NCBI GenBank assembly: GCA_013416395.1 | Contig: JACCEP010000004.1 | Coordinates: forward strand, 124,001-188,000 | Source of the DNA: Alcaligenaceae bacterium | Lineage (GTDB): Bacteria > Pseudomonadota > Gammaproteobacteria > Burkholderiales > Burkholderiaceae_B | Direction: 5' to 3' | Length of the DNA: 64,000 nucleotides | Shown here: in pieces, positions 34,848 through 44,702 of the stretch | Layout: each line of letters begins with the position of its first letter | Numbering within the stretch: position 1 is the stretch's first letter | The notes under the pieces: generated by a model | What the model saw: only the letters and a program-made list of their open reading frames with translations | What the model was told of the DNA's origin: nothing | The model's database searches: none | Translations under genes and position numbers: made by a program

Positions 34848-35579
34848 ATGATGGCGGGGCAGCAGTTCGAAGGGCGGTTTCTTGGCGTTCTGGGCGGAAT
34901 GGGGCCTATGGCGAGTGCAACATTTATGGCGCGGCTTACTGCATTAAAGCGTGCGTCTACCGAACAAGAACACATACCTGCCATACTCTGGAGTGACCCG
35001 CGCGTACCAGGTCGGCCTGAGGGTTATGCAAAGCGTGGTCCTGACCCCTTACCCTGGATGATTAACGGCTTGCGTTGTCTTGAGCGGGCGGGGGCCAAAG
35101 CTATGGTGATCCCCTGTAATACCGCCCATCTTTGGTATGACGACATGGCGGCTGCCATAGGCGTGCCTATTTTGCATATTGTGGACGCAGTAGTTGCCGA
35201 TCTACGCCGGCAAGGCGTGAACAAGGGCCCGGTAGGGATCATGGCTACCGAAACCACCCTGAAGCTCAGGCTGTATCAGCGTCAGCTTGAAGCGCTAGGT
35301 TATGACTGTCTGGTGCTGGATGCCGATTTGCACGCTAAGTATTGTGCTGACCCTATTGCATTAGTAAAAGAAAATCGCTTTGATGAGGCTCTGGGCCCCG
35401 TGGTTGATGGTGTTAATGTGCTCAAAAGCCAGGGCGCAGAGGCTGTGGTGCTGGCCTGTACCGAGCTGCCGCTTGCCCTACCTTTAGCCCAGCGTGCTGA
35501 TTTGAGCGTTGTTGTAAGTGATTCGATTGATGCGCTGGCGCTGACGGCGATTGAGTGGTACGAGGGGCGTGGCGGGTGA
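34848..35579 (+). CDS. Aspartate/glutamate racemase family protein
   Basis: A 243-residue cofactor-independent amino acid racemase. The two catalytic cysteines are visible in AMVIPCNTAHLWYDDM and AEAVVLACTELPLALP, with the opening VLGGMGPMASATFM and a MATETTLKLRLYQRQL block typical of Asp/Glu racemases. It lies 245 nt after the ABC transporter genes, probably part of the same D-amino-acid locus. It might make or use D-aspartate or D-glutamate. Confidence 0.93.
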   Translation: MMAGQQFEGRFLGVLGGMGPMASATFMARLTALKRASTEQEHIPAILWSDPRVPGRPEGYAKRGPDPLPWMINGLRCLERAGAKAMVIPCNTAHLWYDDMAAAIGVPILHIVDAVVADLRRQGVNKGPVGIMATETTLKLRLYQRQLEALGYDCLVLDADLHAKYCADPIALVKENRFDEALGPVVDGVNVLKSQGAEAVVLACTELPLALPLAQRADLSVVVSDSIDALALTAIEWYEGRGG

Positions 35580-35749
35580 ATGGCAAGCGGCCCGCCGCAC
35601 TGGCACGACCGCCTCGTGCTAAACGAAATAATGCTGATCTGATCTGGCGATCATAGGTACGTTTTTCATAACTGGACCTCTTTTTACGTTACCTTAACTT
35701 CGTGTCCAGTTTTTCGTCGCTTGTTAAAACCGCCCCCCAAGATAATGCG

Positions 35750-35768
35750 CCCCCTCTTTTTGAGGGGG
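35750..35768. terminator. GC-rich hairpin after the racemase gene
   Basis: Perfect 7-bp arms CCCCCTC and GAGGGGG with a TTTTT loop lie about 170 nt after the racemase stop, between convergent genes. The T run is in the loop rather than after the stem, so this is only terminator-like. Confidence 0.4.
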
Positions 35769-35830
35769 GTAGTTCAATTTGGGTGAGTTCATCTCGGTGC
35801 TAGGTTAGCTGTGCTCTTGGTCCAAGATGA

Positions 35831-36853
35831 TTAATCGTCAGTAAGCTTCACAATCAGTTTGCCGAAATTCTTGCCTTCAAGCAGCCCCATAAACGCTTCA
35901 GGTGCGTTTTCCAGCCCTTGCACAATATCTTCTTTAAAGCGTACCCGTCCCTCACTAATCCAGGTTGAAACCTCTTCCAAAAACAAAGGCCGCTGCTCCA
36001 CAAACTCTCTCTGGATAAAACCACGCAGGGTCAGGCTTTTTGACAGCACTTGGCGCATGGTGGCGGGCAGACGGTCGGGGCCGGAAGTATCGGCGCTGTT
36101 GTATTGCGCGATCAGCCCGCAAACGGGCACGCGGGCAAACTCATTGAGCAGGGGCAGCACGGCCTGCCACACGGCGCCACCGACGTTTTCGTAATACACG
36201 TCAATGCCGTGAGGGCACGCATGTGCAAGCTGTTCAGCAAAGTCTGGGGCCTTGTGATCTATGGCTACGTCAAAACCCAGCTCATCCTTCAGGAAGGCAC
36301 ATTTTTCGGGGCCGCCGGCGATGCCGACCGCGCGCGCACCTTTAATTTTGGCGATCTGCCCAACCATGGAACCTACGGGCCCGGTGGCGGCGGCGACGAC
36401 AACGGTTTCCCCAGCCTGGGGCTTGCCGATATTGCGCAGGCCAGCATAAGCGGTAAACCCGGGCATGCCCATGACGCCAAGGGCTGTCGTTATTGGTTTG
36501 AAGCGCTGATCAAGCACGGTCAGGCCCTTTCCATCAGACACCATGTGGCTGCGCCAGCCCGATCGCGAAAGCACGATGTCGTTTTCTTTAAAGCTGTCGT
36601 TGCGCGAAGAAACCACGCGCGCAATGCTTTCACCTTCCATGACACCGTCGACAGGCGTTGGGGGCGAATACGATTTGCGATCATCCATGCGACCACGCAT
36701 GTAGGGGTCAAGCGATAGATACTGCACTTCAAGCAGAAGCTCGCCATCGTTGATCTCGGGCAGTGTCACTTCTTCAAGACGAAAGTCGGAAGGCCGCGGC
36801 CGGCCCTGGGGGCGGGCTGCGAGGACGATCTGGCGGGATAGTTGCTGAGCCAT
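35831..36853 (-). CDS. NADP-dependent MDR-family oxidoreductase (YncB/CurA-like)
   Basis: A 340-residue zinc-independent medium-chain reductase, reducing double bonds of enones. The nucleotide-binding motif is VVVAAATGPVGSMVGQIAKIKGARAVGIAGG. Typical strings are YLSLDPYMRGRM, GMPGFTAYAGL, VYYENVGGAVWQAVLPLLNEFARVPVCGLIAQYN and LRGFIQREF. ATG at 36853 has an AGAGAGG site; an upstream frame to 36910 lacks one. It is monocistronic. Confidence 0.94.
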   Translation of the reverse strand: MAQQLSRQIVLAARPQGRPRPSDFRLEEVTLPEINDGELLLEVQYLSLDPYMRGRMDDRKSYSPPTPVDGVMEGESIARVVSSRNDSFKENDIVLSRSGWRSHMVSDGKGLTVLDQRFKPITTALGVMGMPGFTAYAGLRNIGKPQAGETVVVAAATGPVGSMVGQIAKIKGARAVGIAGGPEKCAFLKDELGFDVAIDHKAPDFAEQLAHACPHGIDVYYENVGGAVWQAVLPLLNEFARVPVCGLIAQYNSADTSGPDRLPATMRQVLSKSLTLRGFIQREFVEQRPLFLEEVSTWISEGRVRFKEDIVQGLENAPEAFMGLLEGKNFGKLIVKLTDD

Positions 36854-36978
36854 GAAACCTCTCTGTAATGATGACATGAATGCGTGGCGGCCGGCAGGGC
36901 ACACCTTCAACTTGAGTGTACCCTTTGGCTGCCGACCGCCATCTCCGGCTCTCGCCCCTGGCCTTTCTTTTAAAGGGC

Positions 36979-39375
36979 CTATACCTTAGCTTGCGCCGCT
37001 TCCCGCTCGAAATGCCTGTGTTTGGCCAGTGCCTTCATAAATTGTTTCGCCGCTGCGGCCGTGTCACTGTCCATCACGAGCAAGCCTGCGTCGTGTTTGC
37101 TGTTCAGATCGATTCCCGCCTTCTCCAACAGCGTCGCGGCGCTACCCAGTGCAAGTATCGTTTTGCAATGACGGTATTGATCGTGCACGAAATCCCGCGC
37201 GAGGTCGTTCTTGGCAAGTGTTTTGATCGCTTCGTCGCCGTCTGGCAATACTAGGCCGTCAAACAATACGCCAGGCTGATTTTCCAACGAGGCATCAGCA
37301 TCAATGTGTTCGCCCTCTGCGGTGACAGTCGGTCCGATACGCGGGCCTACAAATCGCACGACAGCACCTTGCTTCTGCAATGACTTGGCGATTTCCCAGG
37401 CCACGGTGCCATTGCTGCCGGGCGCAATCATGATGGCTACTTTTCGCGTACGTATGCCGCCGTCGCCAGGCCGGGCAGTAAGCGACAGGCTGGGTGATTG
37501 CTCCACCTCTGGAGAGGGTGGTGTTTCGAGCGCCTTGGGCATGGCATCGGGCAAGGTCATTCCCAGCCCGTCGGCCACTTTGCTGGCCAACTCTTCTGAC
37601 GCATTGCGCAGCATGGAAACTACACGCTCACGTACGGCTGCAACAGTTACCTTGCTAAGTTCGAAGCGGAAGGCGTCGGCGATATGCTGTTGCTCGAACG
37701 GAGCCTGGCTTTCATAAAACAGTCGTGCCTGGTTGAAATGCTCGGCAAATCGTTCAGGCTTGCCGCGCACTTCATCCTGTTCTACCGGCTCGGGAAACGA
37801 TACAAACCCGGCCGTTCCGGCCTGAAACGGACAGCCGCCACCCAGAGAGTTGGGTTCGTAGGCGACGCGTCCGCGATGGATGGCTTGCCGGTGCATGCCG
37901 TCGCGCTGATTGTTGTGTACGGGGGCGAGCGGCGCATTAATGGGTAATTCGTGAAAATTTGGCCCACCCAACCGCGAGATCTGCGTGTCTATATATGAAT
38001 GGATACGCCCCGCCAACAGCGGATCATTGGAGAAATCAATACCTGGTACAACATGTGCGGCACAGAAGGCCACTTGTTCGGTTTCTGCGAAGAAATTGTC
38101 TGGGTTGCGGTTAAGCACAATGCGACCCACAGGTTGTACCGGCACAAGCTCTTCAGGCACAAGTTTGGTGGCGTCCAGCACGTCGAAGCTGTATTTTTCT
38201 GCGTCTTCCTCGGTAAAAATTTGTACGCTTAATTCCCATTCAGGGTATTCGCCCGCGTCAATGGCTTCCCACAGGTCGCGCCGGTTAAAATCCGGATCGG
38301 CACCGGAGATCTTGACCGCTTCGTCCCAGACCAGAGAGTGGGTGCCTAGTTTTGGGCTCCAGTGAAACTTCACAAATACCGATTCGCCCGCATCGTTCAC
38401 AAACCGGAACGTATGTACGCCAAACCCCTGCATCATGCGAAAACTGCGCGGGATCGCGCGATCAGACATTTGCCACATCAGCATATGAGTTGACTCAGGC
38501 ATCAGCGACACAAAATCCCAGAAGGTATCGTGCGCTGATGCCGCTTGCGGCATGGCGTGATGGGGTTCAGGTTTTACTGCATGGACGAGATCCGGAAACT
38601 TCATGGCATCTTGTATAAAAAAGACTGGCATGTTGTTGCCGACAAGATCCCAGTTGCCTTCGTCTGTATAAAATTTGATCGCAAAGCCGCGCACATCCCG
38701 GGCGGTATCTTTTGAGCCTCGTTCGCCGGCGACGGTTGAAATCCGTATAAACAAAGGTGTAATTTTTCCCTTCTCGGAAAAAATTGACGCACGGGTATAG
38801 CGCGTAAGAGGCTCGTAACACTCAAAATAGCCATGCGCCCCCGAGCCGCGAGCGTGAACCACCCGCTCTGGAATGCGCTCGTGATCAAAATGGGTCAGCT
38901 TTTCACGCAGAATAAAGTCTTTCAGAAGTGCGGGTCCACGTAAGCCAGCCTTGAGCGAGTTCTGGTTGTCGGAGACTGCCACGCCCTGGTTGGTGGTAAG
39001 TGTCTGCCCTGCAGAGTCCGCCCGTACGCGGTTGAGCGACCCGCCTGCCGCATTGACGCCTGATTCTGCCGCTTTGCCATATTTTGACGTCTCGTTTTCT
39101 TCGGAAAGCGTGCTTGCCAGTGCCTCACGGGTGGCTGGCGACGTGGCGCCCCGTACCGGCGACAACGCGTTGTCATGACCGTGTTCATTGGGTTTGGTTG
39201 GGTTGTATGGCATTTCTTTTGCCATGCGTGCGGTATCACTCGCCTTGCTGACTGCGGGGTCGGTGTTGGAGGGGTCGGGAGGCAGGGCGGGGCCACTGTC
39301 CGTGTTTTTGAAGGCGCTGTCTGCTGCCTGCGGGTTTGCGCCTTTGTCTTTGCCGGGGGTTGGCTTTTTTGACAT
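36979..39375 (-). CDS. katE: Large-subunit catalase HPII
   Basis: A 798-residue clade-2 catalase with the long N-terminus and C-terminal GATase1-like domain of HPII. The catalytic histidine is in [14 protein letters not shown]; the asparagine region is near [19 protein letters not shown]; the proximal haem tyrosine is in [34 protein letters not shown] is also conserved. The C-terminal domain (about 640-780) contains [23 protein letters not shown]. It decomposes hydrogen peroxide in the cytoplasm, mostly in stationary phase. The N-terminal 100 residues are low-complexity and polar. Confidence 0.97.
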   Translation of the reverse strand: MSKKPTPGKDKGANPQAADSAFKNTDSGPALPPDPSNTDPAVSKASDTARMAKEMPYNPTKPNEHGHDNALSPVRGATSPATREALASTLSEENETSKYGKAAESGVNAAGGSLNRVRADSAGQTLTTNQGVAVSDNQNSLKAGLRGPALLKDFILREKLTHFDHERIPERVVHARGSGAHGYFECYEPLTRYTRASIFSEKGKITPLFIRISTVAGERGSKDTARDVRGFAIKFYTDEGNWDLVGNNMPVFFIQDAMKFPDLVHAVKPEPHHAMPQAASAHDTFWDFVSLMPESTHMLMWQMSDRAIPRSFRMMQGFGVHTFRFVNDAGESVFVKFHWSPKLGTHSLVWDEAVKISGADPDFNRRDLWEAIDAGEYPEWELSVQIFTEEDAEKYSFDVLDATKLVPEELVPVQPVGRIVLNRNPDNFFAETEQVAFCAAHVVPGIDFSNDPLLAGRIHSYIDTQISRLGGPNFHELPINAPLAPVHNNQRDGMHRQAIHRGRVAYEPNSLGGGCPFQAGTAGFVSFPEPVEQDEVRGKPERFAEHFNQARLFYESQAPFEQQHIADAFRFELSKVTVAAVRERVVSMLRNASEELASKVADGLGMTLPDAMPKALETPPSPEVEQSPSLSLTARPGDGGIRTRKVAIMIAPGSNGTVAWEIAKSLQKQGAVVRFVGPRIGPTVTAEGEHIDADASLENQPGVLFDGLVLPDGDEAIKTLAKNDLARDFVHDQYRHCKTILALGSAATLLEKAGIDLNSKHDAGLLVMDSDTAAAAKQFMKALAKHRHFEREAAQAKV

Positions 39376-39540
39376 GCTGATCTCCTGGTCTGACGGGTGT
39401 TTGCGGGCGCTGCACGCATTGCAAAAAGCAATGGGCCGCCCGCGAATTTTCAGATAGGAGCTTGTAGCAAGTGGTGGGCCTGAGTTAGTGGGCCTTGGAT
39501 GCCACTACCAGTCTGCAAAGCCCGTCGGCCAATTATTTGT

Positions 39541-41049
39541 TTACTCCTCCAGTTTTTCTTGTGGAGCGGTATTCGCCTCGTCCTTGGCCGCAAGGCCTTC
39601 CAGGACTTTGGCCGCCGCCACATGCATGGGTACAGAAAGCCCCACCCGACTGGTGGCTGCCGAGATTTGCGCGCCCTGTGTGCTGCCCAGTGCAGAGTAA
39701 TCGGTACCTTTCTCGAAAATTCGTCGTGTCAGCGAGGCGATCTCAGCATCGGAAAATGCAGTGTCTGTCAGCAGTAATGCTGCTGTCGCAATGGTTTGCA
39801 CATCGGTTGTCTGACTGACATACGTACCTTTTTGGATGGTGAAGGGAAAATAACCTTTTTTCTCTTCGGTCAGCGCACTAATGGCTTTGGCGTCCAGAGA
39901 CAGCATTCGCAAAGGCATGTCGGTGAGCGAATCGCGCACGCTGTCGGCCGGTGTGCCGATAACCTGCAGCACGGCGTCGGTTTTATTCTGTTGCAGGGCG
40001 AGCAGGGCACCATTGATGCTGAATTCCAACGGCTCAATGTCGGCAAGTGCGATGCCGTGGGCCTGCAACACACGAATTGCCGTAGTGCGTGAGGCCGCGC
40101 CGATTTGACCTATGGCAACGCGCTTTCTGCGCAGGTCTGCAATCGAATTCAGTTTGCTGTCGGCCCGCACCAATACGTGCAATGGCTCTGGGTAAAGGCT
40201 GGTCACGCCACGCAGCGCAATATGCGGGCCCTGGCCTGCGAAGGCGCCGGTGCCTTCATAGGCATCCAGAGCGGCATCGCCCTGAGCCAGCGCGAGTGAC
40301 ACTTTGCCTGAGCGCAGCAGGCGCAGATTTTCTTCGCCGCCTCGGGTAATAAGTGGCACGGCGCGCGAGCCCATGCCACTGAACAGGGCGCGGGCAACGC
40401 GCAGGTATTGACCATGCTCAGCCCCTGCCGCAATGGCATACCCATTTGACGCGCGTGCCAGGCGTGCCCTTATGCTTGCCTGTGCAGCGGCCAGCTCTTC
40501 TTCGATGGCGGCGTATTGCTCTGGGGAGGTGTCACGAGGAAATGCTTCTACCACTTTGCGCAAGGCTGTCAGCATGGCACCGGTGCGCTCGGGGGTTGCG
40601 GCGAGCACACCGGGGGCAACGGGTGGCTGATAGCCTGCGGGCATCACGGCCTGCCAGGTGCCGGCTTCCTGGCGATAAAGAACCGTACCGTGGGCACGGA
40701 TAATGTCGTTGGCTTTGTTGCCACCTGATCGAATGCCCTCAATGCCTTTAGGCCCGGCGCCCAGCGCCGAAACCAAGCCAGCCACGCCGGGTGCATTCCA
40801 GGCGGCAAAGTCAATGTCGCGGGTAAGCTGCAACTCGGCGTCAAAGTACACGATTCGCCGTTCTTCACCGGCAGGGGCTTTGGTATCGGTCTGTGAGCCG
40901 CGTCGCTCAATGTTGTGGAGCTTGACGGACCCATCTGGCAGCGCTTGTGCGAGACGGTGTTCGACGCTCTCGCGCACTACGTCGGTATCGGGCCCGCTGC
41001 CGCAGGCTGCCAGCAATGCGAATAGCAGGCAGGAAAAAAATACTTTCAT
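39541..41049 (-). CDS. TAXI-family solute-binding lipoprotein
   Basis: A 502-residue lipoprotein (signal MKVFFSCLLFALLAACGSG, cleavage before the cysteine). The C-terminal part from about residue 200 is a TAXI-type solute-binding fold: GYAIAAGAEHGQYLRVARAL, GGEENLRLLRSGKVSLALAQGDAAL, PEPLHVLVRADSKLNSIADLRRKRVAIGQIGAAS and KKGYFPFTIQKGTY. The N-terminal 190 residues form an extra region (VRESVEHRLAQALPDGSVKL, then a long helix). No TRAP DctQM gene is present. It lies 2 nt after the GltS gene, so the two are coupled. Confidence 0.9.
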   Translation of the reverse strand: MKVFFSCLLFALLAACGSGPDTDVVRESVEHRLAQALPDGSVKLHNIERRGSQTDTKAPAGEERRIVYFDAELQLTRDIDFAAWNAPGVAGLVSALGAGPKGIEGIRSGGNKANDIIRAHGTVLYRQEAGTWQAVMPAGYQPPVAPGVLAATPERTGAMLTALRKVVEAFPRDTSPEQYAAIEEELAAAQASIRARLARASNGYAIAAGAEHGQYLRVARALFSGMGSRAVPLITRGGEENLRLLRSGKVSLALAQGDAALDAYEGTGAFAGQGPHIALRGVTSLYPEPLHVLVRADSKLNSIADLRRKRVAIGQIGAASRTTAIRVLQAHGIALADIEPLEFSINGALLALQQNKTDAVLQVIGTPADSVRDSLTDMPLRMLSLDAKAISALTEEKKGYFPFTIQKGTYVSQTTDVQTIATAALLLTDTAFSDAEIASLTRRIFEKGTDYSALGSTQGAQISAATSRVGLSVPMHVAAAKVLEGLAAKDEANTAPQEKLEE

Positions 41050-41051
41050 CG

Positions 41052-42242
41052 TTAGCCTCCGATAAAAGGCAAAGCCAGCATGCCGGTAAGTATCAGCGCG
41101 TTCATAATGTCTACGAAAAATGCGCCGGCTAGCGGAACGATAAGATAACTGGTGGGTGCAGGGCCATGTTTCGCTGTAATAGCCTGCATATTGGCCATGG
41201 CTGTGGCGGTGGCGCCCATGTTAAACCCGACAAATGCAGACGACGTTACAGCCGCTTCATAGTCGCGGCCCATAAACCTGAAGCACACAAACACGACATA
41301 CAGAAAGACGGTCACAACCTGCGCCAGAATAATGAGCATGAAGGGCCCGGCAGACAGGGCAACATCCACAAGATTTAGCGTCATCATGGTCATGACCAGA
41401 AACAGCGACAGGCACACGTTGGCAATCAGGTCTGCGGCGCGGTCGTCGAACCGCAGGCCGGCAAACGGCAGCAGATTGCGGATCGCAATACCAATTAACA
41501 TGCACCACAAGAAGGCGGGAATTGTGATGGCGCCTTCGGAGAACCGGTGAGCCAGCCATTGGCCCGCGATGACGGCGGTAAATATGCCGGCCAGAGTGCC
41601 CAGCACTGCGGTCGTGCTGAGTGGCGCCGGGGTTTCGATAAATTTGTGAGTTTCAGAAGCGGACTCTGCCGTTGATTGCAGCTTGTGCCGCTTGATCAGA
41701 AACTGTGCAATGGGGCCGCCTATAAGACCGCCCACAATCAACCCCGTGGTGGCGATGGTCATGCTTAATTCCATGACCATTTGCAGATTGTTTACCTCAG
41801 CGAAGCGGTCAGCGTAGGCCGCGCCTGTGCCATGACCGCCGATTAGCGTAATAGACCCAGCCACCAGGCCAAAAATGGGGTGCAGGTCTAGCAGTTTGGC
41901 CATGCCAACGCCAACGGCGTTTTGCAGCACAATAAATGGAAACAGCAGCAACACCAGGGTTAACAGAGCCTTGCCACCACGCTTGAGCTGGCGCAGGTCG
42001 GCGCTCATGCCTACACCACTAAAAAACATCAGCAGAAAAACCGGTTTGATATTTTGGTCGAAGCTGAACTGAAAGTTGGCTGTGGCCAGCAGAACTGCGG
42101 CGATGATCGCAAAAATAAGACCGCCTGTGATGGGGTCTGGAATGCTGTAGCGTTCTAGAAACGAAACCTTGCGGTTAACAACGGTTCCGATAAGTAGCAT
42201 GCCGATGGCGGCAAGCAATGAGGTAAGCGGGTCAAAACTCAT
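41052..42242 (-). CDS. gltS: Sodium/glutamate symporter family protein
   Basis: A 396-residue GltS (ESS family) carrier that imports glutamate with sodium. Strings include SIPDPITGGLIFAIIAAV, FFSGVGMSADLRQLKRGGK, GLVAGSITLIGGHGTGAAYA (a family hallmark) and GFNMGATATAMANMQAITAKHGPAPTSYLIVPLAGAFFVDIMNALIL. It has about ten TM helices. It is first in a two-gene unit with the TAXI lipoprotein. Confidence 0.95.
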   Translation of the reverse strand: MSFDPLTSLLAAIGMLLIGTVVNRKVSFLERYSIPDPITGGLIFAIIAAVLLATANFQFSFDQNIKPVFLLMFFSGVGMSADLRQLKRGGKALLTLVLLLFPFIVLQNAVGVGMAKLLDLHPIFGLVAGSITLIGGHGTGAAYADRFAEVNNLQMVMELSMTIATTGLIVGGLIGGPIAQFLIKRHKLQSTAESASETHKFIETPAPLSTTAVLGTLAGIFTAVIAGQWLAHRFSEGAITIPAFLWCMLIGIAIRNLLPFAGLRFDDRAADLIANVCLSLFLVMTMMTLNLVDVALSAGPFMLIILAQVVTVFLYVVFVCFRFMGRDYEAAVTSSAFVGFNMGATATAMANMQAITAKHGPAPTSYLIVPLAGAFFVDIMNALILTGMLALPFIGG

Positions 42243-42354
42243 GCGTTATTTTTGCTTGCGTTGATAAATCGGGAATTTTATCGCGTGTTGGCCTCTACCC
42301 GCATTTCTTTGAGAGGCAGGGCGCTGGCTGCATAGGGCCAGCGCCCGTTACAGG

Positions 42355-42429
42355 TTAGTGCAAGAAGAGCGCGATCAGGATGATGATGGGAATGGGCACA
42401 CCCAGGAAAAACAGCAGAAGTGATCTCAT
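42355..42429 (-). CDS. 24-residue hydrophobic membrane micro-protein
   Basis: A very short frame encoding MRSLLLFFLGVPIPIIILIA plus LFLH, almost entirely one membrane helix. The ATG has an AGGA ribosome site 8 nt upstream. It is 126 nt downstream of the 314-residue membrane protein on the same strand. The pattern LGVPIPIIILIALF recurs in short annotated hydrophobic proteins of Proteobacteria, by memory only. Function is unknown. The high isoleucine content and good ribosome site are the support. Confidence 0.65.
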   Translation of the reverse strand: MRSLLLFFLGVPIPIIILIALFLH

Positions 42430-42555
42430 GGTAATAGTCCTTTTATATGCATTGTTTTGATGCGTAGATTGCAGTAAGTGGGCCCCAGTGCGGATTTGCG
42501 CGGGTTCGTCTAGAGCGGCTCAGACGTGTATGTGCCCGGAATTTTCTAGACTGAC

Positions 42556-43500
42556 TCAGGCGCGCATGCGTACTGGCTCATCGATAAAGGCCGCATCGCG
42601 ACGACGGCCGCCCCAAATGGCCGCCAGGCTGGCAAAGAATGCACCGCATAACAGCGACACAAATACCCAAAGAGAAGCAATGGCAGCGGCCTTGCGGGCT
42701 GTGTCTGCAGCTTCCTGAGTCTTTGTTTTCAGTGCTTCGGCTTCTTGTTGCGCTTGCTTGTAAAGCTTGTCAATACGCGCCTCGGCCTCCGCTTGCGTCA
42801 AACCTGTTTGTTGCGCAATGGCGCCACTCAGGTATTTCTTGTCGTCTGCACTCAACTCGCCAGTGCTAAGACTGCGCATCAAGATTGTTGAAGCCTCACG
42901 ATGGCGTTGATCAGCATTCTCTGTTGTGGACGACGGGTTCTCAGACCTGAACAGCGCGTCGGTGAAGTAGTCAAGAGGGTTGCTGGCTTTAGCGTCATTG
43001 GCGCTGGCAGCAGCACCTGTTGCCATGGCGGTGACGGAAGTCGACGCAACACTGCTTGCCGTCTTAACCCCAGAGCCCAAAAGGCCACCAACGGCCGAAC
43101 CCAGAAATGCAGCGGTTACCAGCGTAGCCACCGCCCAACTCAACATGCCGTGTGCGGTATCACGGAAATACACTTCGTCTGTATGGATGTAGGTCCACTT
43201 GGTCCGCAGTCGGCCTGCAATATACCCGCCCATCCCAGACGCAATAATCTGCGTTAGCGCAAGCCATACGGCGGTGGAAATGGTGATGGTTGTGGCGCTT
43301 AAACCTTCGCCGGCCCAGGGCGAGATGGATGAGAACCCCAGGCCCACGCCGAGCATGAGCAAAATAAGTGCCAGGGCTGCAGCAGTCGCTGCACCCGCAA
43401 AGACCGCGGCCCATGACACGCCGCTGATATTGCCCGCATGGATCCCCGGCGGTTGCGCGTAAGGCCTGGTGCCTACGGCGAGGGTGTCTGATTCTGTCAT
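42556..43500 (-). CDS. Uncharacterised integral membrane protein
   Basis: A 314-residue protein with two TM pairs near the N-terminus (GVSWAAVFAGAATAAALALILLMLGVGLGFSS and TAVWLALTQIIASGMGGYIAGRL), another (MLSWAVATLVTAAFLGSAVGG), a polar coiled-coil region (ARIDKLYKQAQQEAEALKTKTQEAADTARKAAA) and a final TM (IASLWVFVSLLCGAFFASLAAIWGG). I do not recognise a named function. The ATG at 43500 with a GGAG site is chosen; the frame extends to 43632. Two small hydrophobic protein genes lie nearby. Confidence 0.85.
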   Translation of the reverse strand: MTESDTLAVGTRPYAQPPGIHAGNISGVSWAAVFAGAATAAALALILLMLGVGLGFSSISPWAGEGLSATTITISTAVWLALTQIIASGMGGYIAGRLRTKWTYIHTDEVYFRDTAHGMLSWAVATLVTAAFLGSAVGGLLGSGVKTASSVASTSVTAMATGAAASANDAKASNPLDYFTDALFRSENPSSTTENADQRHREASTILMRSLSTGELSADDKKYLSGAIAQQTGLTQAEAEARIDKLYKQAQQEAEALKTKTQEAADTARKAAAIASLWVFVSLLCGAFFASLAAIWGGRRRDAAFIDEPVRMRA

Positions 43501-43797
43501 TGTTGCTCCAGTCTTAGTATTGATGTACGAGTTGATTTGACCGAGGTCGCGCAGCATCAAGCAATTACCGTACCCGGAAGGGTGTCCGGTGGAAGAACCC
43601 AAGGCAAACAGACGAGTGTGTGTGCCGAGCAATGGCCAGATTCAATTCGAATTCAAATGAGCGCTTGGTGGCACCGCTCTGGGGAGGCGGCATTTATATA
43701 TCAACGATGCTACACTCGGGCGGTCCATTGGGACGACGACGCGGGCAGTATCCGTGCCGCCCGCGCCTTTTAAATAAAAGAAAAATTGGGGGCAACC

Positions 43798-44016
43798 ATG
43801 GTCTACGTTATTCAGCTTCTCGCAGCTATTCTCATTGGCACAGCAATTGGCGCCGCGCTTAGTCCGCGCAACACTATTCTTCTCTTTGGTTCACTGATCG
43901 CCATTGCGTTAGGGGTAGTAACACTTATTACCGGGTCATGGGTGGCGCTGGCTATTGGCACAGTCGTGGCTCTTGCCTCGCAAGGTATGCAACGCGACAA
44001 CTACAAGACGGCGTAA
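43798..44016 (+). CDS. Small two-TM membrane protein
   Basis: A 72-residue protein with two to three hydrophobic helices (VIQLLAAILIGTAIGAALSPRN, ILLFGSLIAIALGVVTLITGSWVALAIGTVVALAS). ATG at 43798 has GGGGG 5-9 nt upstream. Function is unknown. It is divergent from the 314-residue membrane protein, across 297 nt with no other gene seen. Confidence 0.65.
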   Translation: MVYVIQLLAAILIGTAIGAALSPRNTILLFGSLIAIALGVVTLITGSWVALAIGTVVALASQGMQRDNYKTA

Positions 44017-44473
44017 AACGGGGTTTGCCAGGCGGGTGCCTGGCGACCACCTCATGCTGCGTGCTGTTTGGTAAGCGGTGCTGCAAAAAAGGGGGCCAGC
44101 CGCTCTTCTCTGGCTGCCAGCACAATGGGCTCATTGAGCCCTGCTTCGTTTATGTATTTGCCGGGCAGGCGGCGGCTCGGTGCGTGGACGTTGCATTCTT
44201 CTGTGGTGTGCTAAACCGACCGTCGCCCAAATCAGAACACACTGGCTAAACGTGGCTGCGCGTTGGCACTGCATTATTCGGTGACGGCCTCTCGCAAACG
44301 GGCCCGTGCATCTTTTTCGAATCTTTGTTGCTGACGGGCCGTTGCGGTACTGTGGCGTTTAAACCATTGTTGATTTGTTTCAGATCAAGAATAGGAAACC
44401 TTGACCGCCAGGGAGTTGAGCCCGATGGTAGGCTGTAGATATCAGAGCCATCTGCTCAATAAAGAGAATAACT
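44017..44473. other. Intergenic stretch without a recognised gene
   Basis: A 457-bp stretch. No frame has a credible ribosome site and family features. The region 44463-44470 (AGAGAATA) supplies the ribosome site of the following small gene. Nothing else seen. Confidence 0.5.
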
Positions 44474-44641
44474 ATGTTTTTGCATAACACGACGCTCTTG
44501 GTTGTTTTTGTGCTGGGCGTCATTTTTTCACTGATCGGTTTTGGGTTTCGCGACCGCAATCCTGGCGTGATCCTGATGGGTGTCGGCTTCCTCGCCACCT
44601 TATTTGTGGTGATCCAGAAGGCTATCGTAACGTTTGGCTGA
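44474..44641 (+). CDS. 55-residue two-TM membrane protein
   Basis: A short frame encoding MFLHNTTLLVVFVLGVIFSL followed by IGFGFRDRNPGVILMGVGFLATLFVVIQKA, two membrane helices with a charged turn. ATG at 44474 has AAAGAGAA about 7 nt upstream. It lies 61 nt before the DUF3348 gene and may be read into that operon. Function is unknown. Confidence 0.6.
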   Translation: MFLHNTTLLVVFVLGVIFSLIGFGFRDRNPGVILMGVGFLATLFVVIQKAIVTFG

Positions 44642-44702
44642 TCGGTTAAGGCGCAAAAACGCCCATCACCGTGTAAACTCACAGGTTTTTGACCCTCATG
44701 GT

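Noticed and set aside
39541-42242. GltS-TAXI pair as a TRAP transporter
   Set aside because: No DctQ or DctM-type membrane protein is present; the carrier is clearly ESS/GltS family.
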